Origin: Enhygromyxa salina
GTDB taxonomy: Bacteria; Myxococcota_A; Polyangia; Nannocystales; Nannocystaceae
Assembly (NCBI RefSeq): GCF_000737335.2
Contig: NZ_JMCC02000129.1
Span: forward strand, 1 to 24,126
Direction of reading: 5' to 3'
DNA: 24,126 bases
Under the pieces are notes generated by a model. It ran no database searches and was not told the DNA's origin. It saw only the letters and a program-made list of their open reading frames with translations. The translations under genes were made by a program, and so were the position numbers. Below are positions 9,401 to 16,666 of the stretch, piece by piece; position 1 is the first letter of the stretch; every line of letters begins with the position of its first letter.

Positions 9401-11157
9401 TAGGTTCGCGCGGCGCGGGACCGGCCCTGGCCGGCCGAGCTGCCGAGCAAGGTGGCGAGCTCGGCCCAGCGCCCAGTCTTGGCCATCAAGCCGTCGAGCG
9501 CGTCGAGGGTCTCGGCCTCGTCGCCAAAGCTCTCGCGGACCTCGAGCCAGGTGTTGGTGGCGTCGGCGTCGCGCCCGAGCCGATCCGCGAGGATCCGCGC
9601 GGCCCGGATCAGATCGGCGCGGCGCTGCTGGGCGAGCACCGGCGAGGCCGCGCGCTTCTCGAGCGCCTCGACCAGCTGCTCCCACCGCTCGTTGGTCTCG
9701 AGCAGCTCGACGAGCGCGTCGCGGGCTTCGAGGTCATCGGGGTCGACCTCGAGCCGCCGGTTCCAGTTGGCGAGGGCCCGATCGGCTTGGTCGAGCCGCT
9801 CGGCCAGGCGCGCGGCCTCGCCCAAGATCGTCTTGCGAACGGCCGAGACCCGCTCGAGCCTGGCGAGGGTCTCGAGCACGTCGAGCCGGCGGATGTCTTC
9901 GCCCGAGCCGGCGAGCAGCTCCGCGAGGCCATGGGCGGCCGCGAGCGCTGCGCTCTGCTCGGGCTCTTCCGACTCGAGCACGCGCGAGTACAGGTCCGCG
10001 GCCGTGTCCTTGTCGTCGAGCAGATCGCGGTACGCGTGGGCGGCCTCGATCAGCAGGGTCGTTCGCTGCCCGCCCTCGCTGGCCTCGGCCGCCGCGACGA
10101 GCGAGGCCGCGTGCAGATCGTGCTGGCCCGAGCGCTCGGCCAGCTGGCGCAGCTGCTTGCGGGCGTCGGCGTCGCCCGGATCGATCGTGAGCAGGGCGCC
10201 GTAGTGCTGCATCGCGCGAGCGTCGTCGCCGGCGATGCCAAGCCGGCTGCCAAGCTCGCGGTACAGGGCGGCCCGCTCCTCGTCGTTGACGAAATTGAGC
10301 GCGCGCTCGAGCACGCGGATGACGTCTTCGGGGCGCTCGGCCGCGTCGTAGTTCTTGCGCAGCAGCGACAGCGCGCGACGACGCAACGGCAGCCCCGCGC
10401 TGGCATGCTCGAGCAAGCGCTCGAGCTGTGCGCACGCGTCGGTGTGGCCGGCGCTCTCTTCGAGCAAGGCCTCGATCTCGTCGAGGGCCTGCTGCGGATC
10501 ATCGAGCTTGTCGAGGTAGCAAGCCGCGATCTCGACGCGAAGCTCCCGGGCCTCGAGCGACGACAGCTGCGGCAGGCGACCCCGCCACAGCTCGATCAGA
10601 TCCCGCCACCGCTCCTGGCGCTCGAGCAAGCGCGCCAGCGAGGCCTCGAGCTTGGTGTTGCCGCGGTCGAGCTCGAGCTGCTTGACCATGTAGTCGGCCG
10701 CGCGCTCTTGTTGATCCGCGAAGTCCTTGGCCACGTGGGCCGCGTCATCGAGCAGGCGCTTGCGCGTGGACTTGTCGGTCGTGACCGCGAGCGTGCGGTC
10801 GTAGACGCTCAAGAGTTGATCCCACTCCTCGGCCGCCGTGAGGGTGACCGTGAGCCGGTCGAACGCCCAGGTCGCCTCGGGGTCACGCGTGATGATGCTG
10901 GTCAGGAGCTCGGTGATGACCGTGGGGTCTTCACCAAACCACTCTTCGTGGAAGTTGACCGCACGCTCTGCGAGGGGGCCCGTGATGTCGCGGTCGAGCC
11001 CGCGCCCGAGCAGATCTCGGTAGAGAGCAGCGACATCTTCGGGTCGCTGGAGGCTCTCGGCGAGCTCCTCGAGGTGGTCCCACGCGTCGTCGCTGTCGGG
11101 GGCGTTTTCAGCGGCGCGCATTGCTGCTGCAAAGGACTGCTCGGTCTTCGAGGTCAT
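3427..11157 (-). CDS. Giant tetratricopeptide-repeat protein (2576 aa)
   Basis: An all-helical superhelical scaffold made almost wholly of TPR-type repeats; I see no catalytic domain, signal peptide or membrane segment, so it is probably cytoplasmic. Recurrent signatures are LGDPEAA followed ~12 residues later by DP or EP (examples near 4770, 7650, 8880 and 9365), and short segments such as EEWDQLL, ERWRDLI, ERWEQLV and ENWEGLV that begin a repeat. Composition is strongly acidic and Leu/Ala/Glu-rich. Start: ATG at 11157 has GGAG 9 nt upstream (11170-11167) and divergent non-coding DNA beyond. The last codons and stop sit in a palindrome. Giant TPR proteins of this style occur in myxobacteria, but I do not know a function; TPR arrays usually hold protein partners together. 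It is transcribed alone, divergent from a lipoprotein gene and convergent with the protease. Two long frames on the opposite strand are compositional shadows. Confidence 0.9.
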   Translation of the reverse strand: MTSKTEQSFAAAMRAAENAPDSDDAWDHLEELAESLQRPEDVAALYRDLLGRGLDRDITGPLAERAVNFHEEWFGEDPTVITELLTSIITRDPEATWAFDRLTVTLTAAEEWDQLLSVYDRTLAVTTDKSTRKRLLDDAAHVAKDFADQQERAADYMVKQLELDRGNTKLEASLARLLERQERWRDLIELWRGRLPQLSSLEARELRVEIAACYLDKLDDPQQALDEIEALLEESAGHTDACAQLERLLEHASAGLPLRRRALSLLRKNYDAAERPEDVIRVLERALNFVNDEERAALYRELGSRLGIAGDDARAMQHYGALLTIDPGDADARKQLRQLAERSGQHDLHAASLVAAAEASEGGQRTTLLIEAAHAYRDLLDDKDTAADLYSRVLESEEPEQSAALAAAHGLAELLAGSGEDIRRLDVLETLARLERVSAVRKTILGEAARLAERLDQADRALANWNRRLEVDPDDLEARDALVELLETNERWEQLVEALEKRAASPVLAQQRRADLIRAARILADRLGRDADATNTWLEVRESFGDEAETLDALDGLMAKTGRWAELATLLGSSAGQGRSRAARTYVRIGDIQREHLGDPEAAAHSYALALGVEPGDGPARAGLQALLSLDSVGPHAGETLARAFRATGDWEAGLEILDQRLAAAGTPEDKSRLLRESANLYETRAGDAAKAHEILCSALPFAPEDLALEHDLLRLAEETGNWAATATAFDLGAQACLSERRSAQLLFEAGRIHETQLGDPEAATNAYGGAASSDPRRVDAHEAVSRCAAQAGRYPEAASAALLVIVARERPDGTLISDLENAASATDSFAELAGAFEAAIAEYGQSLRQTLQRTLELMVASWWEKTGDMTKATAAARRGVDHEPTHPESLALLAGLQRQAPGPDLIETLLRLDALAEHDLDQLHEAGKIGLEVGDEHTELARQTLVRLYRKAARMWSRGDAASGAMTPEEAARWSLERLVELASDEPDQAVRLLLDGATLPVDAETSRDLRRRAAEILAHSGESGRAIDLYTGVLAEDEPLIEDIARVATLCEEEDRVSELIGLRLRELEMTHDTTRRLELRLELSRLTGVLEARGGRVETLRENLEESPGHPESVAALSELLDQRGRYDELAEVLSSQAAKVSEAGDTGGAGALFLRAARLSEQRLGDPEQAIANYRRAVELEPSNQALDALARLYTQQDRPDAAAKQLEQRLEATPESERVAILLKLARARIAAEQREKAVQVLETAFAEAPRNGEVRKLLIRLHRERDDKDSLARTLASAATAVGDPNTVVAYAREAAELYEELGTPELSVPVLERAHEFASDDRRLKVMLADGLRGAGRLDEARALLEALIEGYGRRRSAQRAEVHVRLARVSLAQEKVEEAIDQLEQASKMAAGDVSILRALAETAHSAGQLDRAERAYRTLLLSLRRGGEDAPVNAAEVYLALALIAADKQEPDRVEELNESVLEAVAGDDSQATKLQKLLRKQGDFALLRRVLDTRLANVKAPRRRAKILGALGDVHEHDLDDADAALEARLEAVETDPSSPLLHDAVKDLAIRLGRTERYAKLLEDRLASMRRGDEALVRCELLLRLGEVMESRESFARAAELYADAEATGVRQVDVWRAQARVAGSTGDSERQVELLQRLANLGADQAETRADARFRMAEVHLSDEESVEEGIAALNAALEDDARWGRAAMILSRACEQHSANDALLELYEKVARRSEDPKVLLHCLENRLRQPEVGLELAKEAVELALGLEDWDRSEELMLRAVELSESLIDGLAQVDWALLGLAERRREAGDIAGAVKWLTEAAEIADLAKVLPAAEKLAEVAGDPEGDLTLAVKLYESLVERDPTIRAAWEPLARLYSQLGEVDRLERLVEETLDGIQDAKDRNVLRMQLARAFLRSDSRADDAVTILNDALLEDPEQTEANLLLAEHLERSGNVEELLALLRNQLMAAQGRSDTEAIRALSINLAQRLRADDLTEALMVVRQALDSQPSDPELISTLLDWGEDEIDEDERAMLMERRLAGASDEQVGAMAIELANLRAAMDEPEGELRALEEAYARVPNDDAVRQRLERALRSSNDWSGLVKMLMTVAEQTSDLSRRVELLREAATVQHEQLGDPEAAIALLREASEVNPDDVRLRIDLAAALGVSGHAQDAIATLSQTLESTEDQALRLQLLTARSKVRRSIDELTEAIDDLEQAFLLDGQAVLELLEDALEALRMGAAADDNLDAERGPTMRLVALREARSANDEARELLVGWVDRARKDLEALHKLREIELAGENWEGLVKVSGRLVALESGEAQVQAALLLSQACRALEQPGEARSGLEFARRKQPEVASLRAELQVIYAELGARRELADLLIEESDAATDVPARLELLRGAASLYLDLEDPASAAIPLQAILEVDPTDAATVGLLADAYIQSGQYAEAEAIIDAAIEAAPAGRSPELATLQLRKARLAEARGDTETQLLMLQNAFANDKQNGFIAAALADLAEELEQWDLATKVLRQIALMEGECPITRAMSFVRQGRISLIQGDTKRAVFWARRANKEDPELEAANQLLAEVSSAS

Positions 11158-11208
11158 GCTGTCAAACTCCGTTCCACCGGACCCGACAGGGCCCCGTCAT
11201 GGAGCGAA

Positions 11209-11214
11209 AGTGTA
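11209..11214 (-). promoter_or_regulatory. Candidate -10 element of the giant TPR gene
   Basis: Minus-strand TACACT (four of six matches to TATAAT) lies 51 nt before the TPR start codon, in the 216-bp divergent intergenic region 11158-11373. No matching -35 was found. The same TACAC core precedes glnD, guaB and the membrane-protein gene. Confidence 0.25.
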
Positions 11215-11360
11215 TCAGGGGCGGGCTCGGCACCGGTCGGGAAATCGGCCCGAAACTCCGAACAATCCACTGCTAGCGCGGGCAGGTAGTCACGGCACCC
11301 ACCTAAAAGACCCCGCCAAGACTGGTCTTGGGATCGATTCAGGCGCTGGCCTGCGGCTGT

Positions 11361-11366
11361 TACTCT
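11361..11366 (+). promoter_or_regulatory. Candidate -10 element placed for a leaderless start of the proline-repeat lipoprotein
   Basis: TACTCT (TANNNT type) ends 7 nt before the GTG start. If it is a -10, transcription would begin at or next to the start codon. No ribosome-binding site is present and no good -35 is visible. The other 200 bp of this divergent gap show nothing I can name. Confidence 0.25.
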
Positions 11367-11373
11367 TCGCCTG

Positions 11374-12564
11374 GTGCGAACGCCCGGACTCTCGGCCTTG
11401 CTGGGCTGTGCCCTCGCGTGCTCGGGGCCCCCGGGCGCACACGAGCCCGAGCCCGAGCCCGACAACTCGCAGGCGTCCGTCCACGTCGATCCAGCGCCCG
11501 CGCCATCCTTTGAGACGCCGAGTGAGACGCCGAGCGACCACGCCGCGGATCCGTTGCTGGCCCGTGTGCGGGGGCAGATCCGAGGCGGGCGGGCGCCGGC
11601 CGAGCTCCGCCGTGAGCTGCTCGAGTCTGGGGATCCCGATCACCGGCACGCGGGTCGGCTGCTGCAGGCGATCGCCGACGAGGCGCCCGAGCCCGTGCTG
11701 ACGCGCGCGGGTGGAGTGGGCCGGGTCGAGCGACCGACTGGGCCTGATCCGACTGGGCCTGATCTGACTGGGCCTGATCCGACTGGGCCTGATCCGACTG
11801 GGCCCGAGCCCGTCGGCCCCGAGCCGGTTGGCCCCGACCCGGTCAAGCCCGAGCCAGTTGGCCCCAAGCCGGTTGCTGAGCCGATTGGCCCCGACCCAGT
11901 TGGGCCCACCGAGCTTGCTCGACCCGATCCGACCGGACCCGGGCCAAGCCGGCCGGGCCAGGAAGATCCGCCAGCGCCGGGCCCCGTCCCGACGAAGCTC
12001 GCAGCGACTTCGGCGCTCGACGTCGACACCTACGACCCGCCCCCCAAGCTGTCGAGCCTGCCCAAAGACGGACCCGTGCGGGCGTGGTTCGACGCGGGGT
12101 TGACCGCGCTCGAGCCCGAGCCGACCGGGGATCTTGGTGAGCCCGAGATCGCCAGTGAGCGCCTGTTCGGTCCCGAGCTGCTGCTGCTGCGCGAGCGACC
12201 GCCGGTCGTCGCGGCGCCCCAGACGGATCACGACGCTGGCCCACGCTTGGTGATCCTCACCAGCATGTCGCTGCGCGCGGACGCCTCTGGTGATGCGATC
12301 GTGCTCGAGATGAGCGGCGCGGGGCCGGCTGCGCTGGCGTTCACGCCCCGCAGCTCGACGCACGTGCGCGTGAGGATCTTGAACGCGGGCGCGGTACCGA
12401 GTTTTCTCGCCGCTCGCCCGACGCGGCCGGAGCTCGAGGTCGTCGAGGTCACGCGCCGCGGCACGACCGTGGAAGTGGAGATCGAGTTCGGCAGCGAGTG
12501 GTCGTTGATCGGCGCCGGGCGCCTCGCCAACGGCGCGAGCGTCCGCTTCGAGCGTCGGCGCTGA
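11374..12564 (+). CDS. Putative lipoprotein with proline-rich pentapeptide repeats and a C-terminal AMIN-like beta domain
   Basis: 396 residues from a GTG start. The N-terminus has a short hydrophobic stretch with two possible lipoboxes, LLGC (Cys12) and ALAC (Cys16), so it is probably a lipoprotein. A Glu/Pro-rich linker and a short helical segment (about 45-110) follow, then a tandem pentapeptide array TGPDP/VGPEP (about 122-180), an extended rigid spacer typical of proteins reaching across the periplasm. A second conserved-looking segment is at about 210-275. The last ~105 residues alternate hydrophobic strands (LVILTSMSLRA, AIVLEMSG, HVRVRIL, LEVVEVTRRG, TVEVEIEFG) in a pattern like AMIN domains, which bind peptidoglycan or assist secretins; this assignment is inference. 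It is followed 41 bp later by glnD, with no functional link obvious. Alternative: an outer-membrane lipoprotein of unknown role. Confidence 0.7.
   Translation: MRTPGLSALLGCALACSGPPGAHEPEPEPDNSQASVHVDPAPAPSFETPSETPSDHAADPLLARVRGQIRGGRAPAELRRELLESGDPDHRHAGRLLQAIADEAPEPVLTRAGGVGRVERPTGPDPTGPDLTGPDPTGPDPTGPEPVGPEPVGPDPVKPEPVGPKPVAEPIGPDPVGPTELARPDPTGPGPSRPGQEDPPAPGPVPTKLAATSALDVDTYDPPPKLSSLPKDGPVRAWFDAGLTALEPEPTGDLGEPEIASERLFGPELLLLRERPPVVAAPQTDHDAGPRLVILTSMSLRADASGDAIVLEMSGAGPAALAFTPRSSTHVRVRILNAGAVPSFLAARPTRPELEVVEVTRRGTTVEVEIEFGSEWSLIGAGRLANGASVRFERRR
11737..11911 (+). repeat. 15-bp in-frame tandem repeat encoding TGPDP/VGPEP
   Basis: About a dozen 15-bp units. The first four are near-identical (ACTGGGCCTGATCCG, with one C-to-T change in the second), followed by increasingly diverged copies of the type GTTGGCCCCGACCCG; one late unit is 12 bp long. 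The gradient from identical to diverged units suggests recent expansion at the 5' end. Copy number changes would stay in frame. Confidence 0.85.
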
Positions 12565-12590
12565 CTGGTTCGCCCGAGCTGAAACCATCC

Positions 12591-12596
12591 TACACT
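12591..12596 (+). promoter_or_regulatory. Candidate -10 element directly before glnD
   Basis: TACACT (four of six matches to TATAAT) ends 9 nt before the glnD ATG, within the 41-bp gap after the lipoprotein gene. It would give an mRNA with a leader of only a few bases. No ribosome-binding site and no convincing -35 are seen. Confidence 0.3.
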
Positions 12597-12605
12597 CGCG
12601 GCGGC

Positions 12606-15221
12606 ATGAACCTCGCCAACGAGCATGAGCAGCCAATCGCGCCGCTGCGCGAGGCGTTGGCGCTGGCGCGGCAGTCGCTGCGCGCCGCGGTCACCGAAGG
12701 CGAGCCCGGCGGCGCGCTGCTGCACCGCTACAGCGAGCGGATGCTCGAGCTGATCACCCCCGGGGCCGCGCAGGCGGTCGGGCGCGCAGGCACCGAGTTC
12801 GGCAAGCTGGCGATCGTGGTGGTCGGTGGGCTCGCCCGCGGCGAGCACTGCCCCCACAGCGACCTCGATCTGACCGTGGTGTGCACCGAGCCCGGCCACG
12901 AGGGCGACGAGGTGTTTGGCGGCTGGATCCGCGATCTCACCCATCCGCTGTGGGACGCGGGCCTGCGGCCGGCCACGACCGTCCAGAGCCCCGAGGCGTG
13001 GTTGGCGGCCGCCGCCGAGGATCTGAGCCTGTGTACGGCCCTGCTCGACATGCGCTTCGTCGCCGGAGATCGCCAGATGGTCGACGAGCTGGCCAGCGAG
13101 GCCCACCGACGATTCTTTGGAGCCCAGCGCGCGGCGTTCTTGCAGCGTCTGCTCGACGAGATGGAGCTGCGCAAGCGTCGGTACGGCGCGACCGTGTACC
13201 AGGTCGAGCCCGATCTGAAGTTCGGCCCGGGCGGCACCCGCGACCTGTCGATCTTCGAGTGGGCGCTGATGGCCCGGCGCAACACGCCCGAGCCTTGGGA
13301 CCCCGCCACGGTGATCAAGGCGATCCGCGCCAGCGGGGTCCCGCGCCGGGTCGCGCGGCTGCTCGGCGACGCGCGAGACACCATGCTGCGGCTGCGCGCG
13401 GCCCTGCACCTGGTCGCCGGGCGCACCCAAGATCGCCTCAATTTTCAGTACCAAGAGGGCATCCCGTCGATGCTCGGGTTCCCCGATCTCGCCGAGCACC
13501 CCGCCGACGCCGAGCTGGTCGCCGCGATCGAGGCGTGCATGCAGGACTACTATCGCAGCGCCCGCGACGTGCTGCGCTACGGCAGCCGGGTGTTCTCGCG
13601 CTGTCAGCCCCCGCGGGCCCTGGCCGAGCTCGACGTGCGGATCGACGAGCGCTTCCACATCGTCGATCGCCGGTTGCGGCACTACGGCAAGGACCCGTTC
13701 GCCGACACGCCGGTGCTCGGGCTCGAGGCCCTGGCGATCGCGCGTGATCTCAACATCGGCCTGTCGGGCCCCACGCTCGACGCGATCGTCGAAGCCGCGA
13801 TCGCCATCTCCGAGGGCGACACCCGCCTCGCCGACGACCCCGAGGCCCAGCAGCGCTTCTTGGATCTGCTCGTCGACCCCAGCGACGTCGGCAGCCCAAC
13901 CCCGGTCGAGCTGTGTCACGAGGTTGGCCTGCTCGAGCGCGTGATCCCAGAATTCTCGCCCTCGCGTGGGCGCATGCAGCACGAGGGCTTTCACGTCTAC
14001 ACCGTCGATCAGCACAGCATCTATGCGGTCGAGTTCCTCAAGGCGATCGCCCGCGGTGACCATCGCAAGGACTTCACGATGGCGACGGCGGTCCACCTGG
14101 GGATCAGCGATCCGCGCCCGCTGTACCTGTCGACCCTGCTGCACGACGTTGGCAAGGCGTTCGGCGATCAGCTGGGGGAGGGGGCCCGGATCGCCGCGCT
14201 CGCGGCCGGGCGGGCCGGGCTCGGAGCCGAGGTCGCAAGCCGCTGCGAGTTCTTGGTCGCCGAGCACCAGACCATGCCGATGCTCAGCCAAAAACGCGAT
14301 CTGACCGACGCGCTGCTGGTCCGGGACTTCGCCGAGACCGTTGGGGATCGCCGGACCCTCGACGAGCTGTACTTGGTCAGCCTCGCCGACATGGCCAACG
14401 TCTCGCCGGAGTACCTGACCAGCTGGAAGCTGACCTTGCTCGACGAGCTGTACCTTCGCACCGCCGCCGAGTTCGCCAAGCAAGGCCGGCGCGAGACCTC
14501 CGCTCGGCGCCCGCGACCGGACGAGCCCGAGGGCTTGCCGCCCCGCTACTACAGCCTGTTCGATCAACACTTGCGCCGCCACCATCGGCGCCTGCTCGAC
14601 GAGCTGCGCAGCAGCGAGACGACCACGCTGGTCGACGTCGCCGAGGGCTCGGGGGCGATGCGGCTGACCGTGGTCACCCACGATCACCGCGGCCTGCTCG
14701 CCACGCTCACTGCAGGCTTCGCGGATCTCGGCCTCGAGGTCGTCGCCGCCGACGTGTTCTCGGTCCCCTTCGAGCCCCGGATCGCGCTCGATGTGTTTCG
14801 GGTGGTCTCCCGGGATCCTAGCCACCAGCGCCCGCTCGAGGCCGAATTCGCAACGATGATCCAGGCCCACCTGGCCGAGCGGCTCGCCCGCGCGCCAACT
14901 GGCGCCTCGCTCCGCGAAGCCTTGCCGCCGCTGCCCAACCGGGCCCGCGGTCGCCAGCGCGGGGCCGCGACCAAGGTCCGGTTCTCCGAAGACCCGGCCG
15001 CGACCCGAACCATCGTCGACGTCGAGACGATCGAGAACCCTGGAGTCGCCGCCCGCATCTCTCGCTCGTTCGCGGCGCTCGGGCTCGACATCGAGATCGC
15101 CCGGATCAACACCGAGATGCGCCGGGTCGACGCCGTGTTCTACGTCAGCAAGCTCGACGAGCAGCAGCGCAGCGAGCTGGCCAAGGCGATCCGAGCCAAC
15201 CTGCGCACGCGTCGACGCTGA
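12606..15221 (+). CDS. glnD: Bifunctional [protein-PII] uridylyltransferase / uridylyl-removing enzyme
   Basis: Senses glutamine and adds UMP to, or removes it from, the PII signal protein, thereby controlling glutamine synthetase and nitrogen gene expression. Length is 871 aa (E. coli GlnD is 890). Domain order is complete: nucleotidyltransferase with GGLARGEHCPHSDLDL (about 74-89; metal ligands Asp86 and Asp88), the GlnD/GlnE helical signature FGPGGTRDLSIFEW (about 208-221), an HD phosphohydrolase domain with LLHDVG (His513-Asp514), and two C-terminal ACT domains (about 685-755 and 800-865) that bind glutamine. Both activities therefore look intact. I chose ATG 12606; an upstream in-frame GTG (12498) would lie inside the preceding gene. 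No PII gene, amtB or glnA is present in the window, so the nitrogen genes are elsewhere. Confidence 0.95.
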   Translation: MNLANEHEQPIAPLREALALARQSLRAAVTEGEPGGALLHRYSERMLELITPGAAQAVGRAGTEFGKLAIVVVGGLARGEHCPHSDLDLTVVCTEPGHEGDEVFGGWIRDLTHPLWDAGLRPATTVQSPEAWLAAAAEDLSLCTALLDMRFVAGDRQMVDELASEAHRRFFGAQRAAFLQRLLDEMELRKRRYGATVYQVEPDLKFGPGGTRDLSIFEWALMARRNTPEPWDPATVIKAIRASGVPRRVARLLGDARDTMLRLRAALHLVAGRTQDRLNFQYQEGIPSMLGFPDLAEHPADAELVAAIEACMQDYYRSARDVLRYGSRVFSRCQPPRALAELDVRIDERFHIVDRRLRHYGKDPFADTPVLGLEALAIARDLNIGLSGPTLDAIVEAAIAISEGDTRLADDPEAQQRFLDLLVDPSDVGSPTPVELCHEVGLLERVIPEFSPSRGRMQHEGFHVYTVDQHSIYAVEFLKAIARGDHRKDFTMATAVHLGISDPRPLYLSTLLHDVGKAFGDQLGEGARIAALAAGRAGLGAEVASRCEFLVAEHQTMPMLSQKRDLTDALLVRDFAETVGDRRTLDELYLVSLADMANVSPEYLTSWKLTLLDELYLRTAAEFAKQGRRETSARRPRPDEPEGLPPRYYSLFDQHLRRHHRRLLDELRSSETTTLVDVAEGSGAMRLTVVTHDHRGLLATLTAGFADLGLEVVAADVFSVPFEPRIALDVFRVVSRDPSHQRPLEAEFATMIQAHLAERLARAPTGASLREALPPLPNRARGRQRGAATKVRFSEDPAATRTIVDVETIENPGVAARISRSFAALGLDIEIARINTEMRRVDAVFYVSKLDEQQRSELAKAIRANLRTRRR

Positions 15222-15296
15222 GCGGCCGCGCCAAGCCTGTCGGCATGCGATCGCACGCGACGGGGTCTGACCGTCCGTGGTAGATCCAAGCTCGCC

Positions 15297-16556
15297 ATGC
15301 CGACCATGCCCGCCGAGCCCACCCGTTCTTCGCTCTGTGCTCGCTGGGTGTCTCGCCAATCGACGCTGAACCTGAACCTGATCGTGGTCATGGCCGTCGC
15401 GCTGGGCGCCCCGGCGCTGCTGGGCTGTGACGAACCAACAAACAACCCCGAGGAGATCCACGACGAGCTCGGCGACGGCAAGCTCGACGGGAGCGGGCCC
15501 GGCGGGATCGGGGGGATCACCGATCGAATGACCAAGGCCGATCCCAAGGTCGTCGAGGCCGAGGCGCTGCTCGCCAAGGGCAAGGCCGCGCAGGCGCTCG
15601 AGCGGATCGACGCGGCGATCGCAGACAACCCAAGCAACGCGCGCTACTACTTCGTCCGCGGCAACGCGCTGACCTACCTCAACCGCGACGACGAGGCCAC
15701 GGTCGCGTACACGAAGGCGATCGAGATCGACGCGGATGATCCACTGCCCCACGCCGCGCTCGGCCAGCTCATCGCGTTCCACGACGGCGCGACCGCGGCG
15801 GACAAGCAGCGCGCCGTCGACCACTTCCAGACCGCGCTGAAGCTCGATCCCAAGCTGGCGCCCGCGCATCAGTCGCTCGGCGTCGTGTTGATCGCCCTCG
15901 AGCAGCACCAGCTCGCCGTCGAGGCGCTCGAGAACGCGAACCGCCTGGCCCCCACCGCCGAGACCGCCTACCTGCTCGCGCAGGTCCACGGTGAGCTCGG
16001 CAACCTGCAACAGGCCGTGGGCTACGCCAAGAGCGCGGTCGAGTACGAGCCCGAGGTCAGCGGCGTCGATCTGCGCCTGCTCTACGCCCGGCTGCTGCTC
16101 TCGAACGGCCAGGCCGACGACGCGGCCCGCGAGTTCGAGCAGGTCGCCACGTTGGCCCCGGACTCGCCGCCGCTGCGGCTCGAGGTCGCGCGGGGGCTGC
16201 TCGAGCTCGGCCAGCCCGACGCCGCCATGGTCCACATGCAGTGGCTGATCGAGACCGTCCCCAACGAGATCCCGGTGCTCGTCAACCACGGCCGGATCCT
16301 CGTCGCGCAGGGCAAGCCCAAGGACGCGGTCGCGCGCTTCGACGAGGCCCTGGCGATCGAGTCCGACTCGCGCGCGGCGCTGACCTACAAGATCGAGGCC
16401 CTGGTCGCCGCCAAGCGCTGCAAGGACGCGCGCGCGGGCTTCGGCGTGCTGACCAAGGCGCTGGGCTGGACCGCCGCGGACGTGAAGGCCGCCAAGCCCG
16501 ACGCGCTGCCGCGCGCGTTGATCAAGGCCCAGGGCTACCTGTCTGGCTGCAAGTAA
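15297..16556 (+). CDS. TPR-repeat lipoprotein
   Basis: 419 residues. The N-terminus has a basic region, a hydrophobic stretch (about 25-42) and a clear lipobox ALLGC with Cys44, so it is predicted to be lipid-anchored and periplasm-facing. A short Gly/Asp-rich linker (about 45-75) leads to at least seven TPR-like helical pairs (about 80-380), for example NPSNARYYFVRGNALTYLNR, KLAPAHQSLGVVLIALEQ and IPVLVNHGRILVAQGKP. The C-terminus is a Lys-rich segment ending in GYLSGCK. Such lipoproteins commonly act as adaptors in envelope complexes, but no partner is encoded nearby. An alternative ATG 9 bases downstream would give the same mature protein. The 75-bp gap after glnD and the 110-bp gap before guaB suggest it is its own unit or the tail of the glnD unit. 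Confidence 0.85.
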   Translation: MPTMPAEPTRSSLCARWVSRQSTLNLNLIVVMAVALGAPALLGCDEPTNNPEEIHDELGDGKLDGSGPGGIGGITDRMTKADPKVVEAEALLAKGKAAQALERIDAAIADNPSNARYYFVRGNALTYLNRDDEATVAYTKAIEIDADDPLPHAALGQLIAFHDGATAADKQRAVDHFQTALKLDPKLAPAHQSLGVVLIALEQHQLAVEALENANRLAPTAETAYLLAQVHGELGNLQQAVGYAKSAVEYEPEVSGVDLRLLYARLLLSNGQADDAAREFEQVATLAPDSPPLRLEVARGLLELGQPDAAMVHMQWLIETVPNEIPVLVNHGRILVAQGKPKDAVARFDEALAIESDSRAALTYKIEALVAAKRCKDARAGFGVLTKALGWTAADVKAAKPDALPRALIKAQGYLSGCK

Positions 16557-16595
16557 GCGCGTTGACGAACCCACGGTGCGCCCAGCGCCCACCTA

Positions 16596-16624
16596 TTGCA
16601 TCCGCGGGTCGGGCCCGATACACC
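16596..16624 (+). promoter_or_regulatory. Candidate promoter of guaB-guaA-ruvB
   Basis: TTGCAT (16596-16601, four of six matches to TTGACA), 17 bp, then TACACC (16619-16624, three of six matches to TATAAT), ending 42 bases before the guaB ATG. It is the best match in the 110-bp intergenic stretch but the -10 is weak. I saw no purine riboswitch or PurR-like palindrome. Confidence 0.35.
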
Positions 16625-16666
16625 CCCGGAATCAGTCGCTGCGCACCCGCGCAGCCGAGGCCCAAC

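Noticed and set aside
3457..11289. Long plus-strand frames (1428 and 1156 codons) opposite the giant TPR gene
   Set aside because: Their sequence is a mirror of the TPR codon pattern (repeated LGQ, GVAG and LDQ strings), with no recognisable domain, start signal or break at repeat borders. The TPR reading on the minus strand explains the DNA.
11290..12636. Minus-strand frame with RPSRI/GANRLG repeats opposite the proline-repeat lipoprotein
   Set aside because: The repeats are simply the antisense of the 15-bp tandem units; no start signal or domain supports it.
15243..15258. Near-palindrome GCATGCGATCGCACGC after glnD
   Set aside because: The perfect core is only 10 bp, no T-run follows, and such GATCGC palindromes are frequent by chance in this composition.
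12228..16592. 1454-codon open frame on the minus strand
   Set aside because: It lies antisense to glnD and the TPR lipoprotein, both with clear domains, and its translation is a compositional Arg/Gly/Asp/Gln-rich string without domains. It is a product of GC-rich third positions.
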